64,000 nucleotides of DNA from Aneurinibacillus soli (GCF_002355375.1 NZ_AP017312.1:3322001-3386000), one strand, 5' to 3'; shown: positions 1-8,175, numbered from the stretch's first letter. Made by a program: numbers and translations. The notes: a model not told the origin generated them from the letters alone.

Positions 1-1023
1 GGGATGGCACTTGGCGCTGCACTTGCCGGATTATGGGCAGACCGCTATGGCCGCAAGCGTCTGTTTATCATTACATTACTTGTCTATAGCATCGCAACAG
101 GGCTAAATGCCTTCGCTGCTACACTTGCCATCTTTATGGCCCTTCGCTTCATTGTCGGCTTCGGTCTTGGAGGCGAGCTGCCAGTTGTCACAACCTACGT
201 ACTTGAAACCGCACCGCAGCAGCATCGTGCCAAATGGGTTGTCTGGCTTCAGAGCTTTTGGGCAGCTGGTGCACTTGTTGCAGCCATTATTTCCTACTTC
301 ATCATCCCACAATACGGCTGGCGTGTTGGCCTTTTCATCGGAGCACTTCCGGCATTATATGCGCTATACTTGCGTCGTGCCCTTCCGGAAACACCTGCCT
401 TCACCCGCCAGGCAATCACCCAAACATTTGGCGAAAAAGTACGCCTGCTCTGGTCCGCTCCATACCGCCGCACGACCATTGTGCTATGGACACTCTGGTT
501 CGCATCTGTCTTCTCGTACTACGGAATGCTGCTCTGGATGCCCTCCATTATGATTATGAAAGGGTTTACCCTTATCAAAAGCTTCGAATATGTACTCCTG
601 ATGACGCTCGTACAAATCCCCGGCTATTTCGTCGCTGCTTACTGTGTCGACCGCTGGGGGAAAAAGCCGACCCTTGTCACCTTTATGACGCTATCAGCCC
701 TCTCCTCACTCGCCTTCGGACTGTCACCAAACATTTGGGCGCTGCTTACTTCCGGCATCTGCCTGTCATTCTTCAATCTCGGCGCATGGGGTGCAACGTA
801 TGCATACACCGCTGAACAATATCCAACACTGTTCCGAGCTACCGGAACCGGCTGGGCGGCAGGATTTGGCCGCATCGGGGGCATTATTGCACCGTACGCA
901 GTCGGCCTTCTTATTGGAACGCATGTCGGCTTCTCCTGGATTTTCGGACTGTTCTTTTTAATGACAACACTTGCGGTACTTGTCGTAAGCTTCCTTGGTC
1001 GGGAAGGTATAACTGAAAGCTGA
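1..1023 (+). CDS. niaP: MFS transporter, NiaP/YceI-like (5' truncated by window edge)
   Basis: The reading frame is open from the first base, and the first visible residues are MFS motif A between TM2 and TM3 (LWADRYGRKR), so about 60 N-terminal residues lie outside the window. About ten membrane segments remain. The stretches GFGLGGELPV, FSYYGMLLW, SFEYVLLMTL, FFNLGAWG and RATGTGWAAGFGRIGG resemble the Bacillus YceI/NiaP niacin permease as I remember it. The expected role is proton-coupled uptake of nicotinate or a similar small acid. Substrate is inferred from family resemblance only; a benzoate or sugar-acid MFS carrier is the alternative. A shared terminator follows the stop. Confidence 0.75.
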   Translation, partial: GMALGAALAGLWADRYGRKRLFIITLLVYSIATGLNAFAATLAIFMALRFIVGFGLGGELPVVTTYVLETAPQQHRAKWVVWLQSFWAAGALVAAIISYFIIPQYGWRVGLFIGALPALYALYLRRALPETPAFTRQAITQTFGEKVRLLWSAPYRRTTIVLWTLWFASVFSYYGMLLWMPSIMIMKGFTLIKSFEYVLLMTLVQIPGYFVAAYCVDRWGKKPTLVTFMTLSALSSLAFGLSPNIWALLTSGICLSFFNLGAWGATYAYTAEQYPTLFRATGTGWAAGFGRIGGIIAPYAVGLLIGTHVGFSWIFGLFFLMTTLAVLVVSFLGREGITES

Positions 1024-1046
1024 TGTACGCTCTATCTGCCAGACAA

Positions 1047-1079
1047 AAAAGAGAGGGATACTAAGTGCCCTCTCTTCTT
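1047..1079. terminator. Bidirectional intrinsic terminator
   Basis: AAGAGAGGG (1049-1057) pairs with CCCTCTCTT (1068-1076), flanked by A and T runs. It lies between the convergent MFS gene and the dehydrogenase pseudogene and can serve both. Confidence 0.85.
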
Positions 1080-1087
1080 CATGCTCA

Positions 1088-1406
1088 TTATTGCGCCGTA
1101 TACCCACCATCAATGACAATCGCCTGACCGGTTACACTTCCGGCTTTATCACTCGCGATAAACATCGCATACTCGGCAATATCTTTCGGTGTCAGCAATT
1201 TGCGCTGTGGTACGAGCGGATAAATCACTTCTTCGAGCACGCTCGTAAGCGGTACATTGCGGGTGCGGGCCAGATCTGTCAGCTGGTTGCGAACAAGCGG
1301 TGTATCCACGTAGCCCGGGCAGAGCGCATTCACGAGCGACCTCAAGCCCGATACCGCTTGCCGCACCGGTAATAAATACTGTTTTGTTCTGTACAAGTGT
1401 ACTCAT
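1088..1406 (-). pseudogene. bdhA: 3-hydroxybutyrate dehydrogenase remnant with out-of-frame internal deletion
   Basis: Reading from 1406, the N-terminus MSTLVQNKTVFITGAASGIG is a normal short-chain dehydrogenase start with the nucleotide-binding GxxxGIG motif. After about 27 residues the homology jumps to VNALCPGYVDTPLVRNQ, the C-terminal third of D-3-hydroxybutyrate dehydrogenases, but in another frame. About 140-150 residues, including the catalytic Ser and YxxxK, are missing and the frame is broken, so no enzyme can be made. The C-terminal part ends in a normal VIDGGYTAQ. It is the last gene of the sco operon, where it would have oxidised 3-hydroxybutyrate to acetoacetate. The family is clear; the symbol is assigned by context. 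Confidence 0.85.
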
Positions 1407-1422
1407 ATGCTGTCGACTCCTA

Positions 1423-2073
1423 TTATTTCACTATCAGCATCTCGGAAACGATAAGTTCCGGCTCCGTGCACGCTTTAATCTCTTCGACTGTAAAGCCTTC
1501 TGCCACTTCGACAAGTTCGAGACCACGCTCTGTTACGTCAATCACTGCACGATCCGTAATAATGCGGTCGACAACCCCTTTACCTGTAAGTGGAAGGGTG
1601 CATGCATTCAAAATCTTTGGCTCACCGTGCTTATTTACATGCTCCATAATCACGATAATGCGCTTCGCGCCGTGTACAAGGTCCATCGCTCCCCCCATAC
1701 CTTTGACCATTTTGCCCGGAATCATCCAGTTCGCCAGATCACCGTTCACAGACACTTCCATCCCCCCAAGGATGGCTAAGTCAATATGACCACCGCGAAT
1801 CATCGCGAACGACTCTGCGCTGCTAAACAGGCTTGCGCCCGGTGTCATCGTAATGGTTTCTTTCCCCGCATTGATGAGCTCCGGGTCCAGCTCCTGCTCT
1901 GTCGGGTACGGTCCGATACCAAGCAGGCCGTTTTCCGATTGAAGCACAACATGTTTATCAGCCGGGATGTAGTTCGCTACCAGCGTTGGAATTCCAATTC
2001 CTAAGTTTACATAGAAACCATCTTGAACTTCCTGTGCTGCACGCTTTGCAATTTGTTCCCTTGTCATTGCCAT
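1423..2073 (-). CDS. scoB: Succinyl-CoA:3-ketoacid CoA-transferase subunit B
   Basis: 216 residues, beta subunit of the family I CoA transferase that moves CoA from succinyl-CoA to acetoacetate. The glutamate motif [12 protein letters not shown] is present; the conserved Glu there carries the covalent CoA thioester. The start at 2073 is set by the ribosome site AAGGGAGGG upstream; a second ATG lies two codons later. It follows scoA with a 19-bp gap, so the two are co-transcribed. Both subunits are intact although the genes on each side are broken, so acetoacetate activation may still work without the permease and dehydrogenase. Confidence 0.93.
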   Translation of the reverse strand: MAMTREQIAKRAAQEVQDGFYVNLGIGIPTLVANYIPADKHVVLQSENGLLGIGPYPTEQELDPELINAGKETITMTPGASLFSSAESFAMIRGGHIDLAILGGMEVSVNGDLANWMIPGKMVKGMGGAMDLVHGAKRIIVIMEHVNKHGEPKILNACTLPLTGKGVVDRIITDRAVIDVTERGLELVEVAEGFTVEEIKACTEPELIVSEMLIVK

Positions 2074-2092
2074 ATTTTTTCCCTCCCTTGTC

Positions 2093-2791
2093 TTATGCCT
2101 GCACGGTGCGGCGTTCGATTCGTTTTTCGTAATTCTGGCATTCGATAATGCGCTGGACATAAATGCTCGGCGTATGGATTGTATTCGGATCGATTGCACC
2201 TGGTTCTACAAGTTCCTCTACTTCAGCAATCGTTATCTTGCCAGCAGCAGCCATCATCGGGTTGAAATTTTGCGACGTTTTGTAATACACGAGATTGCCC
2301 ATTTTATCGCCTTTCCATGCTTTGATAAGCGAGAAGTCAGCAGTTAGTCCGGTTTCAAGCAAGTATTCCTTGCCGTCAAATGTGCGTACCTCACGACCTT
2401 CTGCAAGCGGTGTACCGACGCCAGCCGGTGTATAGAATGCCGGAATACCCGCGCCGCCTGCACGAATGCGTTCAGCAAGCGTGCCCTGCGGTACTAGTTC
2501 GACTTCCAATTCTCCTGAGAGGAATTGACGCTCAAATTCTTTATTTTCACCTACGTAGGAAGAAATCATTTTTCTAATCTGTTTGTTCTGCAATAGCAAA
2601 CCGAGTCCCCAGTCGTCCACTCCGCAATTATTCGAGATAATCGTCAAGTCTTTGACGCCTTTATCACGCAGGCCGAGTATCAACTTCTCCGGGATGCCTA
2701 CCAATCCAAATCCGCCAACCATCAACGTTGCTCCGTCTTTAATTCCGTCTACAGCCTGTTCAATAGATGTGTACACACTCACTCGACTCAC
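2093..2791 (-). CDS. scoA: Succinyl-CoA:3-ketoacid CoA-transferase subunit A
   Basis: 232 residues, the usual length for the alpha subunit. The N-terminal glycine-rich CoA-binding segment ([19 protein letters not shown]) and the motifs [15 protein letters not shown] and [16 protein letters not shown] are typical. With ScoB it converts acetoacetate plus succinyl-CoA to acetoacetyl-CoA, which feeds thiolase or, in PHA producers, PhaB. It is the first intact gene of the operon, and a cre-like sequence lies just upstream. No lesion is seen. Confidence 0.93.
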   Translation of the reverse strand: MSRVSVYTSIEQAVDGIKDGATLMVGGFGLVGIPEKLILGLRDKGVKDLTIISNNCGVDDWGLGLLLQNKQIRKMISSYVGENKEFERQFLSGELEVELVPQGTLAERIRAGGAGIPAFYTPAGVGTPLAEGREVRTFDGKEYLLETGLTADFSLIKAWKGDKMGNLVYYKTSQNFNPMMAAAGKITIAEVEELVEPGAIDPNTIHTPSIYVQRIIECQNYEKRIERRTVQA

Positions 2792-2809
2792 TCCTCAACC
2801 AAAATTTAT

Positions 2810-2823
2810 TGAAATCGCTTTCT
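2810..2823 (-). promoter_or_regulatory. cre-like CcpA site upstream of scoA
   Basis: On the minus strand AGAAAGCGATTTCA matches 13 of 14 positions of the cre consensus TGWAANCGNTWNCA. It lies 20-30 bp before the scoA start and would fit catabolite control of ketone-body use. The assignment rests on sequence match only. Confidence 0.45.
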
Positions 2824-2839
2824 TTTTATGAAAGCGGAA

Positions 2840-3565
2840 TCAAACAATACCAAACATATAGTACAGCGCAATCACAAAAATACAGCTAGCGTTTTGATGA
2901 GCCTCATAGCAAAAATATCGATGTACGACTGGCGATGCGTAAGCCCGGCTACGGCTAAAAGCGTAATAACGGCGCCGTTGCGTGGAAGCGTATCCATACC
3001 ACCGGATGCCATGGACGCTACACGGTGCATCACTTCTGGATTGATGCCAAGCTTCTCTGCCTGCTCGAGGTACTTGTCTCCCATCGTTGCAAGTGCGATA
3101 CTCATTCCGCCAGATGCTGAACCCGTAATCCCCGGAAGCAGCGCAATAATGCCCCCAAACCCATACTCGGATGCGGTGTTCAGTGTAGCCAGTAGTGCAC
3201 CACCAATTGATGCATTAATCCCTGCATTAAAATTCTGTTTAACTCGCGTGAAGGAAAAAAGTAAGACCGTCAAAATCCCCAGAACGAGCGCTCCCTCAAC
3301 AGCCCAGATGGCCGTTTCTTTCGTCACATCAACAGCTGCCACCTTCGGAATATTAATGCTCTCAAAATCAAATTTTTTGCCGTAGACTTGCGGAATGAGG
3401 CCGGTGAACACTTTATTGAAAACTCCAATAATTATAAGCGGTAAAATCGCAATAAAGGCGTTTGGCAGTTTTTCATCTGTAAGTGGTTCCGGTTCATTTT
3501 TATGCCCTATACCATATCCTTCGCCATTTGCCTTTGCTTTCCTTCTTCTAGATTCCAAATAAATC
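2840..3565 (-). pseudogene. GntP-family permease fragment, 5' truncated and frameshifted near its 3' end
   Basis: The frame codes for the C-terminal half of a GntP/gluconate-type permease: membrane segments around NAFIAILPLIIIGVF, ALVLGILTVLLF, the loop GINASIGGALLATLNTASEYGFGG and GSASGGMSIAL. The first half is absent and the frame runs into the sigma-54 gene fragment. At about 2868-2875 the run GTATTTTTGTGA gives a premature stop; a single extra T would continue into VIALYYMFGIV and a natural stop at 2840. It was probably the acetoacetate/3-hydroxybutyrate permease of the sco operon. Non-functional. Confidence 0.8.
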
Positions 3566-4012
3566 ATGCCGAAAAAGTCCTTTTTCAACAAGTGTCAGCA
3601 AATCTTTATTCGTCGCGGCAATAATTCGCACGTCAATTGACTCCGGTTTATCTGCCCCAACCTGTTCAATTTCTTTTTCCTGCAGCACGCGGAGCAACTT
3701 TACCTGCATCATCAGCGGCATCTCGCTAATTTCATCAAGAAAAATCGTACCGCCCCGTGCTAGCGCAAATTTCCCCTTTTTGCCCGATTTTTTGGCACCC
3801 GTAAACGCACCTTCTTTATAACCAAACAGCTCAGATTCAAACAACGTGTCTGGAATCGCTGCACAGTTCACTTTAATAAGCGGCCCGCCTGATCGGTAGC
3901 TTTCACGGTGAATGGCATGGGCGAACAAATCGTCCACTTCCTGAAACATAACGGTTCCGACAACGGCTGCTACCTTGTCCTGGTTAAAGACCGGGATGCG
4001 ATGCCCTCCCTC
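3566..4012 (-). pseudogene. Sigma-54-dependent activator fragment lacking Walker A
   Basis: The open frame starts abruptly after a stop codon at 4013-4015. [20 protein letters not shown] looks like the end of a PAS sensor domain. It then jumps to [26 protein letters not shown], so the linker and Walker A (GESGTGKE) are gone. GAFTGA (the sigma-54 contact loop) and Walker B ([13 protein letters not shown]) follow, ending in FRHDLF where it fuses to the permease fragment. No C-terminal HTH remains. Intact relatives activate ketone-body or short-chain acid operons. At least three breakpoints are visible. Confidence 0.8.
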
Positions 4013-4035
4013 TCAAGTACTGGTCATGAAATACA

Positions 4036-4063
4036 GAAAAAACCGCTCCAGTTGGAACGGTTT
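4036..4063 (-). terminator. rnpB intrinsic terminator
   Basis: On the minus strand AACCGTTCCA and TGGAGCGGTT form a stem with one G-U pair, followed by a T run. It sits 20 nt after the RNase P RNA 3' end. Confidence 0.8.
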
Positions 4064-4081
4064 GTGTGTGTCAATATAAGG

Positions 4082-4478
4082 CGGTAAGAAGTGCTGTAAG
4101 CCAGGTTTTGTACTTCCGTACTCGTAGCGGCAGCCAGCCTGGTACAAGAAGTGACAGTCATCTATCTACGAAGCATTCTTCGTCTGTCGTCCGGTTCAGT
4201 TCCCTTCAGACAGTGCCCCTACCAAAATTTGGGTTGCTCGCTTGAGGGGTTTACCTCGTTCCACCTCTGTGGTTTCCCACAGAGCTTCGTCACTGTGGCA
4301 CTTTCAGGCTAGTTTCGGCATATTCCAAAAGGAACGTAGCCGATTTCACCGCCGTCAGCCGGACCACCGGCTGCCCTACCTTGCGATAGGCACAAACACT
4401 CCGGGCATCTCAGCCCGGGCGAGCCTGGACTTTCCTCTGTCTGTTTTGCAACAGACAGCGACCATCCACACTTCTTAC
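4082..4478 (-). ncRNA. rnpB: RNase P RNA, bacterial type B
   Basis: The 5' GAGGAAAGTCC block (near 4438) begins the conserved core, followed by the J-region GAAACTAGCCTGAAAGTGCC and CCCAAATTTTGGTAGGGG, which is characteristic of Bacillus-type (B) RNA. AGATAGATGA and the 3' AAACCTGGCTTACAG segment are also typical. The P1 helix is visible: GTAAGAAGTG at the 5' end (4469-4478) pairs with CACTTCTTAC at the 3' end (4084-4093), fixing a length near 395 nt. It processes pre-tRNA 5' ends and here follows two tRNA genes on the same strand. Confidence 0.95.
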
Positions 4479-4488
4479 ATACATCAAA

Positions 4489-4572
4489 TGCGAATGAGAG
4501 GACTTGAACCTCCACGGGGTTGCCCCCACTAGAACCTGAATCTAGCGCGTCTGCCAATTCCGCCACACTCGC
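4489..4572 (-). tRNA. tRNA-Leu (CAG)
   Basis: 84 nt. Acceptor GCGAGTG pairs with CATTCGC. Anticodon arm CTAGA-TTCAGGT-TCTAG gives anticodon CAG. A long variable arm (GGGGGCAACCCC) confirms a class II leucine tRNA, and the T-arm contains GGTTCAAGTCC. The 3' CCA is not encoded. Confidence 0.95.
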
Positions 4573-4582
4573 TTAAAACTGG

Positions 4583-4656
4583 CGTCCCAGGAGAGATTCG
4601 AACTCCCGACCGTACGCTTAGAAGGCGTATGCTCTATCCTGCTGAGCTACTGGGAC
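4583..4656 (-). tRNA. tRNA-Arg (UCU)
   Basis: 74 nt. Acceptor GTCCCAG pairs with CTGGGAC. Anticodon arm TACGC-CTTCTAA-GCGTA gives anticodon TCT, reading AGA/AGG. The D-arm (AGCTCAGCAGGATAGAGC) and T-arm (GGGAGTTCGAATCTCTC) are normal. CCA is not encoded. It is 10 nt from tRNA-Leu in the same orientation, probably one transcript with rnpB. Confidence 0.95.
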
Positions 4657-4784
4657 ATTTTATTAACTGCATTTATTTCTTGCGGCGATAAAAACAATAC
4701 TATCACACACGACTGATACATGGCAAGTGATTTTTTCACTTTTTATTTGCGGTTCTATGCCAAAGTATGTTCTTGGCTGCGTTT

Positions 4785-4880
4785 TCTTTTATCGAAATCG
4801 ACCAGGCGTGATGGTGGGAGGAGAGAGCGACTGTTCGCTTCTCTCCTCCCAACAACGTTTCGATTCAAAAAAGAACAAAA
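4785..4880. repeat. Short copy of a dispersed non-coding repeat, with a strong hairpin
   Basis: TGGGAGGAGAGAGCGA (4815-4830) pairs with TCGCTTCTCTCCTCCCA (4835-4851) with one bulged base. GACTGTTCGC (4829) and CAACGTTTCG (4853) recur at the same 24-nt spacing in the copy at 5593-5700 (GACTGTCCGC at 5655, CAACGTTTCG at 5679). The rest of the gap 4657-4934 shows no gene. The hairpin may also end transcription of the DinB gene. Confidence 0.55.
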
Positions 4881-4934
4881 CAATCTTTTGGCGTGTTGTT
4901 TCTATCCAGCAGCCTAGCAAACACCCTGTATTCT

Positions 4935-5438
4935 CTACACGCTAGGTGCCTCTACGCCAAACGTACTCCATTCCTCTCTAGAAGGACCAAATACTCCTGG
5001 AACCCGAAGTCCGGCCTGGCGCATCAACACGGTCATCTGTCCACGGTGATGAATCTGATGGTGAATCAAAACATTCAAAACGATTGCTTTCGTCCACGGT
5101 TCTCCATACAGGTTTACTTCCTCCTGCAATGAAGTATCAGACCACTGCTGACGAAGCGCATCTGCCAGCGATTCATTAGCCTTTCGATATGCCAGGGCGA
5201 TTACTTCTGCTGTTTCTGGAACAGGTGCTTCTTCTATCGCTCCCGCAAGTGTGAGTCCTGACTTCTCCATCATCTCATATATAGTATATACAATATGCCA
5301 TGCAACACGTCCCAGTGTCCGGTCGTGAGGCGATACCTCCTGCTTAAGCGAAGCATCTGTCAATGTATCCATCACTCTCTGCATTCCTGCTGCGTCATTA
5401 TCCCATGCCCGGATAAACGAATCAATTGTTGTGTACAT
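4935..5438 (-). CDS. DinB/YfiT-like four-helix metal-binding protein
   Basis: 167 residues, the normal size for the DinB family. The metal-ligand pattern is visible: one His in RVAWHIVYT (about residue 48) and two in LIHHQIHHRGQMT (about 125-130). The family includes thiol-dependent S-transferases for bacillithiol or mycothiol and many members of unknown role; no substrate can be read from the sequence. A strong ribosome site GAGGGAGGAAAG precedes the ATG at 5438. It stands alone, surrounded by non-coding repeats. Confidence 0.85.
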   Translation of the reverse strand: MYTTIDSFIRAWDNDAAGMQRVMDTLTDASLKQEVSPHDRTLGRVAWHIVYTIYEMMEKSGLTLAGAIEEAPVPETAEVIALAYRKANESLADALRQQWSDTSLQEEVNLYGEPWTKAIVLNVLIHHQIHHRGQMTVLMRQAGLRVPGVFGPSREEWSTFGVEAPSV

Positions 5439-5592
5439 TTCTTTCCTCCCTCTAAATAAGAATATATGTTCTTATTTATTTTAACATATATACTTGGAAA
5501 AAAATAGAGAGGAACAAGAAAAGACAAGGACGGCTGTCCCGATAGCCGGAACATGGTGAACAGGACAGATTTTCGTAATATCGACAACGTTT

Positions 5593-5700
5593 GGTGGTGA
5601 GGGAGTGGGAGAAGAAAGGAGCCGTTCGCTTCGGTACGCTTGCAGGGAAGCTATGACTGTCCGCTCCGGGAGCCCGCGCAACGTTTCGGTTTACCAAAAC
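5593..5700 (+). repeat. Dispersed ~110-bp repeat, copy A
   Basis: This GC-rich block lies in a 668-bp stretch without a gene (5439-6106). GGTACGCTT (5633-5641) and GACTGTCCGCTCC (5655-5667) recur with the same 22-nt offset, inverted, at 5996-6004 and 5970-5982. Flanks also match (GGTGGTGAGGGAG against GGTGGAGGAGCAG; ACCAAAAC against CACAAAAC). No ORF with a ribosome site runs through it. Confidence 0.65.
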
Positions 5701-5705
5701 CCACT

Positions 5706-5941
5706 CGACACCAGAACGGATTTTCTCGATAGCCACTGGCTTTTTGAAAGACTGCTTCCTTAATGTTTTATCTACATAGCAAAGCTCAGCCTCTTGATTA
5801 TACTTGAAGAGTTTCGTCCAAACTGTGTCAGGAGCTGGATCGAGCGGGGCAACGGAACGCCTGTACGCGACTCCCCAGCGGAAGGGGATAGGCGAACGGG
5901 CTTTTGCCTACAATGCTTCGATGCCAATACATCGTGGGCAT
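5706..5941. other. Gene-free spacer between two inverted repeats
   Basis: No credible coding frame or RNA gene was recognised here. Some GC-rich short inverted segments are present (for example CTCCCCAGCGGAAGGGGA near 5870). The stretch is mostly bounded by repeat copies A and B. Confidence 0.4.
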
Positions 5942-6058
5942 GTTTTGTGGGCGAGTTCGTCTGGCCCCTGGAGCGGACAGTCCCAACTTCTCCGTAAGCG
6001 TACCAAAGTGACGAGGCCCCGCCCGATCCTGCTCCTCCACCACACTTTGGAGAAAACC
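5942..6058 (-). repeat. Dispersed ~110-bp repeat, copy B (inverted to copy A)
   Basis: Read on the minus strand, this block aligns over its whole length with 5593-5700, including GGTACGCTT and GACTGTCCGCTCC at identical spacing and a matching CAAAAC end. Divergence outside those blocks suggests an old family, not a recent duplication. Confidence 0.65.
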
Positions 6059-6065
6059 TACACCA

Positions 6066-6108
6066 AGAAAAAAAGAGGGCGATCTCAATTGAGACCACCC
6101 TCTTCTTT
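6066..6108 (-). terminator. Intrinsic terminator after the 96-residue gene
   Basis: GAGGGCGATCTCAA pairs with TTGAGACCACCCTC with two mismatches, and the minus strand continues with a T run. Confidence 0.75.
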
Positions 6109-6397
6109 ATTCACGCGGATCTACCGCATGTATGCCGGAAGCCATCCAGCCGGATGCGGCTTCATGCTGCTCCCATTTTGTTTCCCATTTTGTGACGAAT
6201 GCTTCAATCGCGGCGATCCAGCGCAGCAAATAATCTCGCTCCAGCGCCAGGTCCGCAATGCCTGCCATATCATTAACCTGAAAGCAGGTGCGTACTTCAT
6301 CTTCCAGCCACTGTACTTCGAGCCGCTTCTGCTCGACTACATGCCGCAGCCGCACAAAACGGAGGTGCAGTCTGTCCAATCCTTCAATCGCTTCCAT
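6107..6397 (-). CDS. Unrecognised 96-residue helical protein, partner of the upstream gene
   Basis: I do not recognise the family. The protein is predicted to be almost entirely helical, with heptad-like spacing from residue 10 to 75 and no signal peptide or membrane segment. The segment LEDEVRTCFQVNDMAGIADL is similar in pattern to MEEEVLNHFKVNNMSAISQL near the C-terminus of the larger protein encoded just upstream, so both carry the same short module. The gene follows that one by 25 nt, has its own ribosome site (GAGGGTGG) and shares its terminator. A joint structural or binding role is inferred. Confidence 0.7.
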   Translation of the reverse strand: MEAIEGLDRLHLRFVRLRHVVEQKRLEVQWLEDEVRTCFQVNDMAGIADLALERDYLLRWIAAIEAFVTKWETKWEQHEAASGWMASGIHAVDPRE

Positions 6398-6422
6398 GTA
6401 CGGCCACCCTCTATATCAGGGA

Positions 6423-7415
6423 TTACTGCTTGTTAATGACTTTCATAACATTTTCAAGCGCTACTACAATTTGTTCACAGTGTTCTTTTTCAGCAACCAA
6501 TTGAGAAATTGCAGACATATTGTTCACTTTAAAGTGATTCAGTACTTCTTCTTCCATTTCCTTAATACGCAGTTCGAGTTTCTCTGTAGAATCCTGCACG
6601 TTCACTACAACATCTTCTAATACACTTGCTGTTTTTACTTCTACCATTGCTACGGCAACCTCCTCTATTCCTGATTGAACTTCTTGATTTTGATTTTGTT
6701 CTTGTGTGTCTTTCGGCAGCTGTGGTTCTTCTTCTACTGTTTCTACCGCCACTTCCTGTACCTGTGGAACTTCAGCAGATGGTTCGGGTTCAGCTTCCGC
6801 TGTGTCCTTGGCATACGCAACCAGTACGAGATCGTCTACTACGCGCATCCGCTCGTCGCCTTCTAGAACAAATGTATACTCCCGACGAGACAAGTTCAAT
6901 TCATGTTCCATCTGCATGTACAACTGCGTCAGCGGCACATGTTTTACCTGATGCTCAGACAAGAAAGCATACAAGGCATCATTCGCAATCTTCCAGCGAG
7001 CCAGATACCATAGATCCGAACCTTCAAACTGGACAAATCGCGCATCACTCTGAAGCGGAAGCTTGTCCATCTGGAAACTGTATGATACAACATTCATGCG
7101 GCGCAGCTTTTTCACACACTGCTCCGCAGTAAGCGGTCCTTTGTTCTCTAAGAAATAGCGAACAAGTTCTTCCGCGATATGGTCGCGAAATGCAACATCC
7201 ATCTCAATGACCGCATGAGACGCACCGGTATGGAATGGTGTGCCCAACTCCAGCACTTCATCGATGATAGTAACCGGAGATTTCCCCATCTGTTCCAGCT
7301 GTGTACCATATGTATTCTCCAGACGGCTTTCTAGCTCCTGCCTTGACAGTGAACGTTCCCCCTGGCGGAAAACTTTTTTTACCATACTTCCTGGTGTGTA
7401 TACTAACGTACTCAT
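6423..7415 (-). CDS. Unrecognised 330-residue protein with acidic linker and C-terminal coiled coil
   Basis: No family recognised. Residues 1-205 look globular, with alternating alpha/beta stretches and possible small winged-helix-like repeats (HIAEELVRYFLENKGPLTAEQCVKKLRRM). About 206-275 is a low-complexity, Glu/Val/Gln-rich linker (EPEPSAEVPQVQEVAVETVEEE and similar). About 276-330 is a coiled coil whose motif EEEV..HF.VNNMS.IS.L recurs in the downstream 96-residue protein. There is no signal peptide or membrane segment, so it is probably cytosolic. The ribosome site AAAGGAGT precedes ATG 7415. The two genes form an operon. Confidence 0.75.
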   Translation of the reverse strand: MSTLVYTPGSMVKKVFRQGERSLSRQELESRLENTYGTQLEQMGKSPVTIIDEVLELGTPFHTGASHAVIEMDVAFRDHIAEELVRYFLENKGPLTAEQCVKKLRRMNVVSYSFQMDKLPLQSDARFVQFEGSDLWYLARWKIANDALYAFLSEHQVKHVPLTQLYMQMEHELNLSRREYTFVLEGDERMRVVDDLVLVAYAKDTAEAEPEPSAEVPQVQEVAVETVEEEPQLPKDTQEQNQNQEVQSGIEEVAVAMVEVKTASVLEDVVVNVQDSTEKLELRIKEMEEEVLNHFKVNNMSAISQLVAEKEHCEQIVVALENVMKVINKQ

Positions 7416-7672
7416 TCACAGACTCCTTTACATAGTCTTGTCGTGTATTATCATACCATGTTCTGATGCAGGTTTGGGGGGCAAAATTACCGTTTTGATC
7501 AAATTTCCTACATCTCACACCTTTATTTATAAAAATTCATTTTTCTGCATTTTATTCATAGACAATTTCAACTCCTGGTTGTATATTTATTATTATTAAT
7601 TTAATAAATATGCATTCATATTCAGGCATACGTCCTGTTATTATAGAAATCTTACAAAAGGAGAACAACAAA

Positions 7673-8167
7673 ATGCAGATACGGAAAGCAAAAATTCATG
7701 ATCTCGATGGAATGATGGCACTCATTAATGAATACGCACAGGAAGGGCTGATGCTACCGCGCTCTAAGCTGTCACTGTGCGAAACGCTACACTGTTTCTC
7801 AGTTGTCGTGGATGACAAGGGAGAAGTAAGCGAAGCGGGCACTATTGTCGGGGTAGGCGGCCTCCATATTTTATGGGAAGACCTGGCTGAAGTTCGCTCA
7901 CTGGCCATCTCTGGAAAAGCCAAAGGAAAAGGTCTTGGCAAACTGCTTGTGAACCACCTCGTACAGGAAGCTCAAGAACTCGGTCTGCAGCGGGTAATGT
8001 CGCTCACATACCAGCAAGTCTTCTTCGAAAAATGCGAATTTTATGTTGTGCAAAAAGAAACACTCCCCCATAAAGTATGGAAAGATTGTGTAAACTGCTC
8101 TAAATTCCCAAGCTGTGATGAAATTGCCATGATCCGCGACCTTGCGCCGATCACAGCTGCCGTATAA
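7673..8167 (+). CDS. GNAT N-acetyltransferase, short ArgA-like
   Basis: 164 residues. The GNAT acetyl-CoA loop is visible (EVRSLAISGKAKGKGLGKLL), preceded by the beta-strand GVGGLHIL. The C-terminal segment KVWKDCVNCSKFPSCDEIAM with its cysteines is, in my memory, typical of Bacillales proteins annotated as amino-acid N-acetyltransferase of the short ArgA type. The reaction would be acetyl-CoA plus glutamate to N-acetylglutamate; this is a family inference. The start at 7673 follows AAAAGGAG at 10 nt. The 257-bp upstream gap is very AT-rich, with no confident operator. Confidence 0.75.
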   Translation: MQIRKAKIHDLDGMMALINEYAQEGLMLPRSKLSLCETLHCFSVVVDDKGEVSEAGTIVGVGGLHILWEDLAEVRSLAISGKAKGKGLGKLLVNHLVQEAQELGLQRVMSLTYQQVFFEKCEFYVVQKETLPHKVWKDCVNCSKFPSCDEIAMIRDLAPITAAV

Positions 8168-8175
8168 ATAACAAA

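Noticed and set aside
4309-4566. An 85-residue reading frame across rnpB and tRNA-Leu
   Set aside because: It overlaps clear structural RNA genes with conserved helices, so the frame is accidental.
5804-6436. A 210-residue plus-strand frame through the repeat region
   Set aside because: No ribosome site, runs through copy B, a terminator and the 96-residue gene, and has no family resemblance.
7416-7672. ArgR boxes upstream of the acetyltransferase
   Set aside because: AT-rich half-sites such as AAAATTCAT occur, but no convincing paired 18-bp ARG box could be built.
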